Source: Polytrichum commune
Lineage: Eukaryota; Streptophyta; Polytrichopsida; Polytrichales; Polytrichaceae
Length of the DNA: 64,000 bases
NCBI GenBank assembly: GCA_950295325.1
Contig: OX485809.1
Span: forward strand, 37,949,081-38,013,080
Direction of reading: 5' to 3'
Shown: positions 10,485 through 22,759 of the stretch, piece after piece
Numbering within the stretch: the first letter of the stretch is position 1
Layout: every line of letters begins with the position of its first letter
Notes under the pieces: model-generated
Database searches by the model: none
What the model was told of the DNA's origin: nothing
Seen by the model: the letters and a program-made list of their open reading frames with translations, nothing else
Translations under genes and position numbers: made by a program

Positions 10485-13187
10485 ATCCAACACTTAAAGG
10501 TTAATAGTTAAACCTTAAAGGGCATGGGGTCTCAATATATAACCACATACACAATTTATATGGGCTTCACCAAGTTCATAGTAAACCATATTTTGTGTAT
10601 TTATGTGTTTAAACCATATTACACACATTGTCATATGTCAAGGATAAAATAGAATACACTCATACTATACATTGATGATCAGATTACAACGTATGTATTT
10701 GCATCCAAGTTGTGTATTTGAACTTAAATCTCTAATAACATCCAACAATGTTACACTTATTTAATTAATCATGCACTTGAACAATAGGTCGGTTTTAGAT
10801 AGGGTCATTTTGACATGATCAGCTAAAAATGACAATGTATAGCTCAAATACACTATTTTTTGCTTGGAGCAATCCAATCTAGGCCTCTTGAACGCTTACT
10901 TCTTTGCAGAGCAATGAATGGGGAGAATAATGCTAGTTACAATTGAACCGGTCGAAATTCAAACTTGAGAAAATCACCGATCATTTTAGAGGAATCTAAG
11001 GAATATACCTCAAATTTAATATCCCTTTGGATCAAGCTATCAAAGTTTAGAACACCAGTGTTGGGAAACATGCTCAACTAGGGCATTGGGGGGTAAATCC
11101 AGTGCCAGGAGCTCGGGGGGGTAGTCATTGGTTGGAGTAGCAATATACGTGCGAACAAATGATAGGGTATTTTAAAAACATGGGGGCTAAAAATTATAAT
11201 TGGACTTAAGAGTAATATAGGGTATCAAAAATGGCACTAGACATCTTTAAAGTACTATAGGTTATGGAATAATAGGTAATTTGGAATTATAAGTAATGCA
11301 AGCCATTTTTCTATTAACCCAAAGTAGAAATTTACATAATGATAGCATGTGAAAAAAAGTAGAGAATTGAAAGTAATACCCCCCTATAAAATAGTGGTTG
11401 TTCGCACCTATATCCTTAACTTTTTAACACACTGCCCCCCCCCCCTGAGGCCAGGAGAGGAAAGTGTTACATTTATAGCCTTACGAGGATACTCTTCAGT
11501 ATTTTGTGATATATGACATGTATTCAAGTATCATGTCCTTTTTAAATAATGTTAAAATGTTTTGACTTCAATGGCTAGCCTGTTGTCGTATTAATAGACT
11601 TTTATTTTGATATTAAATAAAATTTAAATTATTATGATGTATATTTTAAGTTGATATAATACAGATTATAGATTGTAAATAGATGTGTTTGTTTATTGAT
11701 TTAACCCTCTATTGCTTCGGGGTGCATTCTAGTGAACTTGGAATTTCATACCACCCTTAACGTTGAGGTCATTTGAGTTCACTATCATCAACATATGTTT
11801 TGATCTGTCACTTGTCTATAGAAGCCAATTTCATGATGAAGGCGTGGGAACAAGAATATCATAATTTTAACAAAATTTGAGAAGATCCAAGGGCATCCAA
11901 ATTGAAGTTATCAAGTTGGGGTAGCTAAAATTGGAAGACAGGATGGATGTAGACTCTTGACTAAATAAGCACACATGTTCAAGATTGGAAAACATACATG
12001 TGAAAATGTGAATTTTTGAATTTGAAGTTCTTATGTTGCTTGTAGAGACAGTCAAAGCTCATTGACCAGATGATGGAAGTCTCACATATTGAACTCAAAT
12101 ATCATTTTTGGAGCATGTTTGCTTTGAATTGTCGTCCAAACTGCTAAAGATAGTCCATTTTTAGAAGGAACAACACCCAAGAAAACTTGCCTCCTCACTC
12201 AAGTCTTAGTGAACTTCTACAAAGATCAAATTCACCATGGAGCATCTTTCTCCTTCATATTAAATTTAAATCTAAGAAGACATGAACCTATCTTGTCTTG
12301 AAATATACAATAATCATCATGCCAAGTGGGAGACCCATATGATGATGTGAGGTGACAATTACTTTTTAATTATTATTAATTTCTTGGAGAAGGGAGGCCA
12401 AAAAACCAACGCCAAAATGCATTAGGAACCAAGTAAGAGAGCCTAGGGGGGAGGGCACTAGCAGTATTTTAGAAACGATGCGGAATAAAATTTAGGGTAT
12501 TTAATATTCATTCAAGGTAAAGTTTTGGTATTCTATATAAAATATAGGGGCCAAATCAATGTTGGAAACCAATTATAAAAAAAAAATGCATTACAACATG
12601 TGTAAGGGAGCACATTTTGCTTCATCAAAGAAGATGGAGGGCTCAATTTTATTCCATGTAGGTTTCTCTTCATTAAGGATACTTTGAACTCCATTATGTT
12701 TAAACGTTGACACAAAGGAGAATATTTGAGACAATATTTGATGTTTGAAATTCTTTTCCAAATGTTGTACAAACTCTTGCTATCTTGCAAATGTTGGGCA
12801 ATTGTGTTTCTTAACACATTAAATTCTAAGGTTGCACTCTACTTGCATTCTTCATTACAATCTTGTTGGTGTAATTAAATTTTATTGTGTTTTCTTCTTG
12901 CCATACCATAACAATGCAATCCCGTTGTTAAAATGCCAATTCACAATGCACCCCCCCCCCCGCGCGGCTAAAAATTAAAGGCTATCAAAAATTTGTAAGA
13001 ATAATAAGGTATCTAATATTGAATGCATTTTAAATTTATAATTACCAATGTAGTATTGAAAATTTAAGCTCAGTTGTTTCTTTCTACTTGAAGGACTCTT
13101 AATATTCTAATTCTTAAAGATAATACCCCCCTTTGAAAATGAATGATTGTTGTAGGTGTTTGCAAAAATTTGTTATGAGTGGGGCTA
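10485..13187. other. Non-genic AT-rich DNA
   Basis: There is no supported gene. The stretch has an 11-base C run at 11435-11445 and another at 12951-12961. A minus-strand open stretch (12533-12817) reads 'NTIAQHLQDSKSLYNIWKR', which faintly resembles Copia-type gag. Nothing around it confirms this. Confidence 0.3.
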
Positions 13188-13270
13188 GGGCGAACCAACC
13201 CGTACACTAGTTCCTTGGAGGCAAGGATTTAGGCATCCAACAAGGAACGAGTGTAAGGGTTGGTTCGCCC
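13188..13270 (+). mobile_element. 83-bp palindromic element, copy 1
   Basis: Nearly the whole 83 bp folds on itself. The arms start GGGCGAACCAACCC and end with the reverse complement GGGTTGGTTCGCCC, and they match for about 29 bases with two or three mismatches. A second copy of exactly the same length lies at 33803-33885. No clear target duplication was found. Confidence 0.6.
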
Positions 13271-13439
13271 GAATCTCTTCAAAAGGAGGCAAAGCCCCTT
13301 AGACATGCCACACCGCCTAATTCTCTTAGCAACAAAGAGACCCGGACCTCATCAAGGACAACCAACCAAACACCCAAACTAAAAACCGAAATATTCAAAA
13401 ACTTAGAAACTAAAATTTTAAAAACTAAAATATTTTCAA

Positions 13440-14790
13440 ACCCAATTTAGGTCCAATTGCACCACTTAGTTTAAAGAATTAACCAACTCACGAGTTAGTG
13501 AGGATTGCCTGACCAAAATTCTAGCTAACTAAAATCATGGCCACACCATCTAGCTAGGAGATTAGTTAATAATGTGAGTAAGTGAAAGCAACTACCTTAG
13601 AGGGCCCTCTATTCCAACACATAATAATTATTTTCCCCTAAAATATTGCCACATGTCATGCTCACATTCACCACAACCATTTTTATCCCACATGGAAACT
13701 ACATTCCGGAAATTGAAGAGAGAAGTTAAGGTTGACTGACCAATTTTTTGCTCAACTTGCCCAACTTTTGAGCATGACATTAATTACGAGACATTATAAT
13801 TTTGTGGCCCACACCATTTTTGTTTCATTATTATTTAAAATTTAAAATTATGAATAAACTTATTATTTAATCTATATACTTTTATTTAAAAAATTATTGA
13901 TTTTTTATCACCAAAATATTATTTTGTAGCTTTAAATGTATGTTAATTTAGGACACGTGATTTAGGACAATGTAAGTAACAATGTCGTCCACCTCATAAA
14001 AATTTGGAGAAGAGATGGGAAAAATGAAAGGGGGCCATTCAAGACAAAAACTTGGGCTACTCATTTGTAAAAGTTAGCTAGCATTAGGGGTATGGATGAG
14101 TTAAGATTTATACACAAAAGCAAGGTCCCAAAAGTTAGCTAATTTCTATTTTGATAACTTTTATTTAAACCCTAGTTTTAACTAGGTGGTGTGGCTGTGA
14201 GATAGATTAGCTACCTCATATGTTAGCTAACTCTCTTAACTCAGTAGTGCGAGCATAATATAACTAATTTGAGTGGTTACTTATTCTAATTGAAACCTTA
14301 ATTGGGATGTGTGGTTGAACCCTAAATTGGTCAACCTTTGGATAGTGGTAACTAGGTGCTTGGTTGTGCGATTGGTTAGCTTGCATACGAGTTACCATAG
14401 AGAGCTCCCTATTTTATCTTTGCAAGTGCCGGAACGTAATTTCCACGTGGGATACAAGTGGATCGTGGCAAATGTGACCATGCCACATGGCACCATTTGA
14501 GGGGGAAATTATATTTTGTGTTGGGATAGAGAGCCCTCTACAGTAGTTGATCACTACCTCACATTGTTAGCTAATTCTCTTAGCTAGGTGGTGTGGCCAT
14601 GAATTTTGGTAGCTAGAATTTTGGTTAGTTAATCCTCACTAACTCGTAAGTTTAGCTAATTCTCTTAACTAGGTGGTGTAGTTGAGCCCCTTAACATGGC
14701 AATGCAAGCATAATATAACTATTTTGAATGGTTACTTACTCTAACCGGAGCCTTAACCAGGATGTGTGGTTGGACCCCTAGATGAGTTGA
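13440..14790. repeat. Fold-back repeat with ~240-bp arms
   Basis: 13440-13690 is the reverse complement of about 14470-14700 with moderate divergence. Shared strings include CTAGGTGGTGTGGCCATG-like sequence and AATCCTCACTAACTCG. Part of the right arm (14660-14790) is also a direct repeat of 14165-14320, with AGCATAATATAACTA and GGATGTGTGGTTG in both. The loop is AT-rich with no coding frame. This looks like an old fold-back or MITE cluster; the boundaries are approximate. Confidence 0.5.
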
Positions 14791-15539
14791 TAGAGCATAT
14801 TAAAGCAATGAACAAAGTGAGCGAGGGGTGAGAGCTCCATGAGATATGGGCAAAAGTCATATGTTATAATATGTTCTTTCATGCGTCTAGCCTCTAATGT
14901 AACTATGGCATTTTATTTTTATTTTTTACTTTTAGATTACATGGGAAGGGGATGTCAACACAATTGATTAAGGGATGGTTTACATCATGGACAATAAAGT
15001 CGTCCCAAGGTGTTGTAAGAGCGTTGCTTGGTTGTTGAGCTTGTCCCAGGACCACTTCGATTACACCAAGAAAAACATGGCAGAGTGAACATGGAGGTCG
15101 AGGTCCCCAAAAGACATATTTTAAAACCTAAATAATCTACTAAAATGATTCAACGGGTTTCGTGGTGAAAGAGGCAAGAGAGGTGGTCTAGTAGGAGAAC
15201 GCAAAGGTCCGTGGCAGAGAAATGCCATTATGATTTTTAAAAGAAATTTTTTGAGGGTCATAATTTAAAAAAAAAACATATATATGAAATGTTGGCTCTC
15301 CTTTATTATGAAATAATGATATACTTAAAAAAACTAGTAAAACATTACATTTCAAAAAACCAATAAAATGTTAAATTACATTAAACTAGTAAAAACATTA
15401 TATTATATTGAACCAATATAACACTATATTATATTAAACCAATATATCGTTAAATTACATTAAATGATATTAAACCAATATATCATTAAATTAAATTAAA
15501 TGAATATAATGTTATATTACCCTAAAATATTATATAAGG

Positions 15540-15788
15540 TTGTTGTATTCAACAAGTTCTTCTTTTTTTTGTGAACATGTTGGCATAGTTTGTGTAATAC
15601 TGTGTGAGTTTTTTTTGGCAATCATGGAGGAATATATTGTAGATGAGGATTCACGTATGAACTCATGGAGGAAAGTGGTCACAAAATTCACAATGGATGC
15701 AAGACATGATACCTCTAATTTTCAAGAGCAATCAATCATTGATTGCTCAAATATTACATGGTCTGAATTTGTTGTTCTCTCTTTCTAG
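15540..15788 (+). CDS. Small unrecognised frame inside the Harbinger element
   Basis: An 82-codon open frame contains the stretch 'MEEYIVDEDSRMNSWRKVVT', which is more charged and protein-like than the surrounding translations. It lies in the half of the Harbinger element opposite the transposase and on the other strand. PIF/Harbinger elements carry a second, MYB/SANT-like gene, so the position fits. No tryptophan-spaced SANT pattern can be recognised, so the assignment is only positional. Lysine-rich sequence continues to about 15995 in broken frames. It may be noise. Confidence 0.25.
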   Translation: MLYSTSSSFFCEHVGIVCVILCEFFLAIMEEYIVDEDSRMNSWRKVVTKFTMDARHDTSNFQEQSIIDCSNITWSEFVVLSF

Positions 15789-16779
15789 TAAATTTCACCC
15801 TCCGCCAATTATAGATATGTTTGATTTTTTTGCAAAGAGGACAATTGGAGAAGCCTCTTGAAGTTGGCATATACTAAAGAATGGAACAACAACAATAACA
15901 ACTTCAACATGTTCTTGAAAAGAAGACAAGGCAAGCAACAAAAGAGGAAGCGAAGGAGACTAAGAAAACCAAGAAGAATGTCATAGAGGTCAGTAAATAA
16001 AAAAATAAAAAATAAAAAATAAAGAAGAAGAAGAAGAAGAAATTTTGAGGTGCACTACCTAATTGTTATTCTACATGAGATGGACAAGAAATTTGCAAAA
16101 ACAACAAACAAACAAAGTATATTGAAGCGCTCGACATTGTTTTGGGGAAGGGGGACATAACGGCTATACATCTAAGACCAAGGCTTTCTAAGGTTTCATC
16201 ATGAGGCCCACATACGGCCACATATTACCTCATATATCCCCATTCAATCTTCATCCCATGGACAAAATACATGGAAATAAGTTAATGGTTAGACAGAAAA
16301 AATGAAAGAATTTTGAGCTAAACCAACGCGAGATTCGTTTATTATCTATGCCATCTCTCGCGTGTAATGGGTTTCGAACTTGCTTTGGTTTGGTTCAAAA
16401 CTTTTTTATCACCTTTGTCTAACCAAAAACCTATTTCCATCTATTTTGTCTTTACCTATTACTCTTATATATATTATGTACTTACCTTGCAACTTTTTTT
16501 TTGCATTTCAACTTTGTTTCGACATTCAATTTTTGTATTCTGTAAGTGCTAACACATAGATCAAATTACAAATTCATTTAGTAGCTGCAATGTAAGAAGA
16601 AATACAAATGCATTATTAAATAATACAAGTATGACAAAAATGGTAATAAAATTTGAGGATCTGATAAAAAACAAGAATATTAATGGTTTCAACAAATGGA
16701 TGGATGGCATGGAAGTAGGGTGAGAATGCATAATCGGATCCCAACAAGTGTGTTGTGCTTCTCTCCATGAAGAGTGTCC

Positions 16780-17740
16780 AAAACATCATGCACACAAGGG
16801 TGACCCCGGCGTGACACCCGGGACCTGTGGCGCCATTGGTAAGAGGGCCCAAGTGATCCTAGTGTGGGTGAGGGCTCCGGGTGTTGGGAACGCCTCCCAC
16901 CCACGGAGACTAGGAGTCATGTCCATAAGATCATGGGCTATGAGTAGCTTATGGCGCCGGGATTCTAAAATGCTCAAGAACACTTTAATCGGAGGTGTGA
17001 GCTAGAAAATATGGCAATTTGAGTGGAGCGTTGCCTAGGGACAACGCCCTAGGACAGCAGTGACGTGGGAGTGGCGTATGGGACTGCCTAGATTTCAACA
17101 GGCATAACTTCCTCAATACTTGCATGAATGAGGCAAGTGAGAGGTTCATCAACATCTATGCAAAGACTACATGCCGATAGAGTGGTTGCTTGATAGCACC
17201 AAAGATCATGGGAACAAGTTATGATGGTCTGAAGCTGTTGGGGGCTTCTAGCCCCAGCGGCTAAGGGAAAATGTCTACTTGGCCCCAACCCTTAGGAGAA
17301 AGACAAAAGGTTTCTTGAAGATGGGGTGGGGGCCTTGCCCAAAGACCAAGAGGCTTATATGGGTGAGGCAGCATGGCCGGCCAAACCCACTCAAGGCGAA
17401 TGGCATGGCCTCCACGGGCATTGGCCTAACGTGGGGGCACAGTTGCCTAGTATGGTTTGGGTTGTTGTAGTGTTGCTCCGGCAACGCGATGATCAACTTA
17501 AGATTGGACTTCCATGGATGGAAGTCCACATCTAATCATGGGGTATTGATTAAGGGGAGAGTCCCGAATGCAAAGTAGGAGGGTTGGTCCCCCACCTATG
17601 AGCTAAGAGGTCCGCGGTATGGGGAGCTCACCATTCGCATGGCGGAATGCAAAAGGTTAGCATTCGTGACCCTTGCTAGAATGTGAAAATGATCAAGATT
17701 GTTAAGGGACGCTAGCAAGGGTTGCGACAAAGTTCCACAA
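16780..17740. other. GC-rich block inside the Harbinger element
   Basis: About 960 bp of clearly higher GC content sits within AT-rich transposon sequence. It starts near ACAAGGGTGACCCC and ends near GCTAGCAAGGGTTGCGAC. Short overlapping frames on both strands do not look like a protein. A solo LTR or other insertion is plausible, but no terminal repeats or convincing target duplication were found. Confidence 0.35.
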
Positions 17741-18776
17741 AATCATTGCAAGAAGATATTATTCCATATTTTCTTACATCATGCCAAACAACTACAGTTA
17801 CAACACCAACACTTGTTGGATCATTAAAATTAAAATTAAAATATTATTATTAGTTGTAAAAATTTACCACAAAAAATTAAGATAAGATTGAAATGTCTAT
17901 TAGATTCTACAAATTTCTTGAAGAGCATGGACAAAAACTTTGTTGCTCTCCTAGATAAATTCTAGTTACCATTTGAATGTATGAGTCTCACTATGACTAT
18001 ATGTATCTGATAAAAACTAACCTCATTAATACGATACTCGTTTATATAACATCATCAATATTAAAAACACATTTTTGCAAGACAAATTTTTTAGTTCAAA
18101 ATTCCCTCTTTTATGCAACTATGACACTTGATAATGCAACATGTAGAATCTCCATTTTGTCTTACTAAAGAGGTAGTTAATGCTAAAATTCCTTTTGTTT
18201 ATGTTATGTACATCTAAAATACAATTATTTTCATTGGGAAACATCAGTTATCATTGAGAATTTAATAATAATTAGGGTTACTAATGTAGAATGAACATGG
18301 TTAGGATTAGAGTGGCTTTCGCCTAGTATGTTGTCTTGAACACAAGTGATATAGTATCATCAGTATCTTGATACCAGACGTCATACATCATTGTTCTCTA
18401 GTGTTTATTAGATAACTCTTTATATTTTGGTGTTAATAAAATTATTAGTTTTCAAAAGTTAATAGGAAAGTTAGATAAGATGACAATTGCTAACTTGGGT
18501 ATACAATACCAGAGATCTTTAGATTCTTATTTCAAGAGTTATAAAGAATATTTGTATTTTTTTGGAGTTATGAATTATTATTTCCTACCATTTACGTAGA
18601 TTAAACTCATTGTATGTATTCTTAGGCTCATATTACTTATGTTTTTGTATTCCTTGAATAATACGACAATTTAACACCATTTGTCATATTAATGAGAAGA
18701 TGATATCTTGATAATATGAATTTTTGTGTTTTTGAAATATATTATACTAAATAGGGAGAACAATATGTCAAACTTA

Positions 18777-19990
18777 TTACGTATTTTGAACTGCCACATT
18801 TTTTTTTGCATATTTACTGTACATCATGTAAAATGTCATTGTCTTCTCATTTTTTCCAATAAATTTTTTTGTATCATTTTTATCTTCTACAATTGGAGCA
18901 TCTTCTTTAGCTAAAATATTTCTTTTCACTTTAGTAAATTCAACTCTTTTTTCCTGGAATACTTCGTCATTTTGTATTTCTCCCTCATGAACATTTCTAG
19001 CCAATTTATTTTCTACTTATATAATACATTCCTCTTCAATCTTTTCATTATTTACAATGTGTAATTTATACAACACTATACATATTGCTACAATATATGT
19101 CATATTCCTCAAAGATACCTTGGATCGCTTTATCCTCAACTTCCACCTATCCTTCCGAGTGTCTTTTCCACACATGTTCTAGTTGAACACTTGATAAAAT
19201 TCCAATTTTCTTCCTTCCCAGATAATTCAACATTACCACCCTTCGATGCACAATACATCCAAGGTCTCATCGGATATGTGGCGTCTCTTATAAGTTTATA
19301 CGGTTGGATTCTGCCTTCTATATATATTTGTCCGAATATTATAACCTGAAAAACAACCCAATTATGAAGACTTCCTACCCGTCTAAATTCATAATCTTAG
19401 AATGTATAATTTGTTTTGATATTTCCCTATAAAATTATTGAATTGAACGACTTCATATAGTTGTAGTCTTTTTCGCCAATTACTGGAGCTAAAACATGAA
19501 TATGCGACCCATCTGCTGCCCCTACATTGTAAGTTATACCATGCAGTTGCTCGAATCTGGAAGCCAAACCCCCAAACTGCAATTCATTTGGAGTTTGCAC
19601 AAAAAAATGGTTGCAAATGTTTCTTAAGAACTCTACAAAATTTCCTCAATATTTTTGATATTGTACTCTTATGAGTTCCTTACAAGTCTTCTATGCTTTG
19701 CAATTCATCACCACTACACAATCTATGCATTGACATTGCTACCCTCTCTTGCATTGGGCACAGTAACCCTAAAACATGTATCTTCTTTCTTCAAATTTGG
19801 GCCCAACCTCTCATACAAAAAATTTAATGGATTGTATTTCATTCAAGTTCATCTTTTAAATCTTTTCTCTGTCCACGACCCCAACAACAAGCGATTTACA
19901 ATTCGTACATCATTTCTTGACTCCATATGCCTCTCTCTATATACCCCATACTCTCATAAACCAAATTCAAATTCACGAACTTCTCCCATT
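18777..19990 (-). pseudogene. PIF/Harbinger transposase (DDE), frameshifted
   Basis: The minus-strand translation follows the PIF/Harbinger transposase order. A helix-turn-helix-like segment near 19610-19760 reads 'GTHKSTISKILRKFCR' and is followed by 'KHLQPFF'. Next is the first catalytic Asp in 'GAADGSHIHVLAP' (about 19485-19520), then 'KDYNYMKSFNSI'. A degenerate 'YPMRPW' motif follows near 19265. The Glu motif region 'TRTCVEKTLGRI' lies near 19150-19190. The C-terminal tail is open at 18777-19004. At least three frame changes and several stops break it, and the second Asp block (normally GWPGSxHDAR) reads degenerate ('RVGSLHNWVVF'). The enzyme would cut and rejoin the TIRs of this element and its derivatives, but this copy cannot be active. 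Confidence 0.85.
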
Positions 19991-20427
19991 CTCCTTGTAA
20001 AAGCAATGCTTGAATGTTCACAACATGCTTCACAAGCATGTACAAAAAATATATATAATCCTAAAAGCAATATAAGGCTCCTCCTCCTTTGCAACCATGC
20101 TTGCTAAAAATCAAGGTGAAAGCAAGCAAAAACAAGAAGTGAAGCCAAGAGAAAACAAATGAAATCAAGAAAATGGTTAAACTTGAATTTTTTTTTTCAA
20201 AACCGCCCTCTTTGGACATATATTTAGAAAATCAACACATTTGTTTTTTTGGTTCATGGTCATTCCTCTTGGTTCACATTCAGTTTACACCTACTAAAGG
20301 GCCCAAGGGTTCCTAAATTGTTTCTTTAAGAAGTTGGGCCATGGGAGTTGGACCATGAAGTCGTACCAATTAAAAATACCATCGTCCAGGGTCCGAGTTT
20401 ATGGTCCATGGTGTAAACTGGCCCTAA

Positions 20428-22756
20428 GCGTGTGGTTTTTAACCACCTAGTTGTGTGTTTAAGTACCAGGTTTGGTGCAATTTCCTACCTTTCAAAAAGG
20501 ATATCAAGACAAATGCATATCTTTTGAATAGATTGTAGGTTTAGCGGCTCAAGACCAAAGGCCTTGGACCAAGTTTAAGGTTTGGTTAGTGAGGATGAGT
20601 TTGTTTCTTAGGTTAGAACTCATGAAATCCTCCCAAAAAAATAGTGTCACGTAAGCACCACTTCATTTTTTAAGCTTTGGTCTTAGACTCGAAGGCAAGC
20701 CCTTTGCTTGAGAAGCAGGTCATAGACATTTCAAAGGACATGATCCATCAAGATGCCATTTAAATGTTCTAAGGTTTGTAAGAAAATGAAAGTTCAAGTG
20801 TAAGTGGAATTGAGTGAACAAGCTTGAGTAACTTGAGAGCTAGCCTCAACACCAAGAGAAAGATTTTTATTCTTCCAACTTTTAAGCGTAAAGGGGGCTG
20901 GGTGGGTACTTATGGCATGTTTTACATTCGTGACCAACCGTTTTGAGAAAAATGAATCATGGTTTTCTCGTGGCCACAATCCTTAGTCAAGAGCCATAAT
21001 GAAGAGAAATCCACATCACATTTCAATAGCCTTGGTCATGGGATATGATGTAAAGAGGACATACATTTTCAAGATAATGTATCAAGGGTAATGCAATAAC
21101 TAAGAAAAGAGAAGAAGCCCATCATCTATGTATATATTTATTCATATATCTATAGACAACCTATTTGGTTGGTCTCGTCCCAAAATCCAAGTGATCACCA
21201 AACATGATTCATTTAAGGTTATGTAGGATTCCATGTCACTTTCTCATCCGTTCTTTGACATGATTGATCTTTGTTTTGGTGACCAAGTGTGAAGTAGAGT
21301 GGAACCCGTCACACATGTGCAACAAATGAGAAAATCTAGAAAGCATTGATCACAATACTTAATCACTATATTGACTTAGTGTGGCATGTTGATTATAGTG
21401 GTCATTGTGACTTATCATGTAGCACCAAGTGGCATGTGACACCTCCTTTAACTACAAGCTAATGATTGCAATACAATCAATGTGGGTCAATGGTGAAGAA
21501 TGTTGGCCACACTAAATCACAATTTTAGTGTAGTGTAGACATGCCCTTAAGGAGCATGTACGACAAAGGTCATGGAATACAATGAATTAAACAATTTTGA
21601 ACAAATAACAATGACTATTATGATAGGGCCATACAAAGACTACTATGATAAGGCCAGGGCTAGACACCCACCTATTTGAGTTGGGCCCCCACCACTATCA
21701 TTGACATAAAGGGGGTTTGGTAAAAATCGAACCCCAATAGATTTGTGATTATTTCATCTCAAGGTAGTCCCTCTAGACTAATTTGGGGTCCTTGATGCTA
21801 ATTCTAAGGTCATAACATTACTAAATGAAGTATTTCATGCTATAATATAATAGCTTACGTTTCACCTTGGGTATTGTTAGTAGGGGCCTAGCTCCAAGAG
21901 GTGGATCTTTAGCCCTAACGTTTTGATAACTTAAGGTAGATGCACCTAATTTGATTATTTATCTTTATCAAACACCTATAGTTGAATGGTATGTGGTAGA
22001 GGTAGATCCAAAAACGGATACCAAAAGACATGTGTTCAAAAGAAATTGGATTATATATTATATTAATATATTTAAGCTCATTAGTCAACATAATTGGTGG
22101 AACCTACATGACCATTTCAATGATCACAAGAATCTTCCTTTGGCAATGAACTAAGAAATTCGTATGAGCTCCAAAAATCACGAGGAAAGTGGCTATGGCC
22201 TAGATTTGAATTTGCTAAGCACGCATGTTGTGCTAATCACGTGTTTCATATCCTAGAAGGCTAAGGTAGAATAATGGAAAACGGTGATTGACCACTATTG
22301 GTTTACTAGACTAAGAGTAGAACGATTATTGGGTGGACCCAAAATGGCTAATTGTAAAAGTGGTGGCCCAAAAAAGGATATGATGATAGGCCAAATGCAA
22401 TGATTGGTCATATAGGTCATGTTTCACACCACTTGAGATCACTTGTGAGTACCATCAAGTTAACCGTTTTGTGTGCATTGATGTGCAGGGTAAGATATTT
22501 TGATGCTCAAATTAGGAAGACTCAAATATACAAATAATGGATTTGACTTACTTATCTCTTGAAAAAAAAACTTACTATCTACAATGAATAAAAATACAAA
22601 ACAATTTGCATTTTTCATCATTCCCTCTTCTCCATCTCTGAAAGAAAATACTGCACATTATTTCAAGCCACCTTCGTGGCCGAATTAGCTTATACTCATT
22701 GTTTCCGGTATTTCTATTTCACATAGTTGGGAAAAAGTAACGATTTAGGACCCATC
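20428..22756. other. Non-genic stretch
   Basis: No gene was recognised. Composition is AT-rich with scattered short frames. A short near-tandem duplication around 21615-21660 (ACTATTATGATAGGGCCAT and ACTACTATGATAAGGCCA) was seen. A weak similarity links about 22100-22290 to 35740-35900. Confidence 0.4.
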
Positions 22757-22759
22757 TAA

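Larger units (their letters stand above)
14972..20424 (-). mobile_element. Full-length PIF/Harbinger DNA transposon, 5.45 kb
   Basis: The left end is GGGATGGTTTACATCATGGA. The right end, reverse-complemented, is GGGCCAGTTTACACCATGGA. The element is flanked on both sides by TAA (14969-14971 and 20425-20427), the usual 3-bp target of PIF/Harbinger elements. A minus-strand transposase relic at about 18777-19990 carries Harbinger motifs. Internal sequence near the ends (about 14972-15260 and 20115-20424) is shared with shorter copies at 22760-23697 and 39760-40615. The middle also contains a GC-rich block (16780-17740) that looks like a later insertion. The element is complete at its ends but its transposase is broken. 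Confidence 0.85.

Noticed and set aside
12533-12817. Possible Copia gag fragment
   Set aside because: Only a short stretch resembles gag; no zinc knuckle, protease, integrase or LTR follows, so it was not called.
13188-13270. CRISPR-like repeat-spacer organisation for the recurring palindromes
   Set aside because: Only two distant copies exist, without regular spacers, and the DNA is plant nuclear.
16778-17784. ACATCATGC on both sides of the GC-rich block as a possible 9-bp target duplication
   Set aside because: The sequence inside does not start and end with inverted repeats and the composition border does not coincide with these words, so chance is likely.
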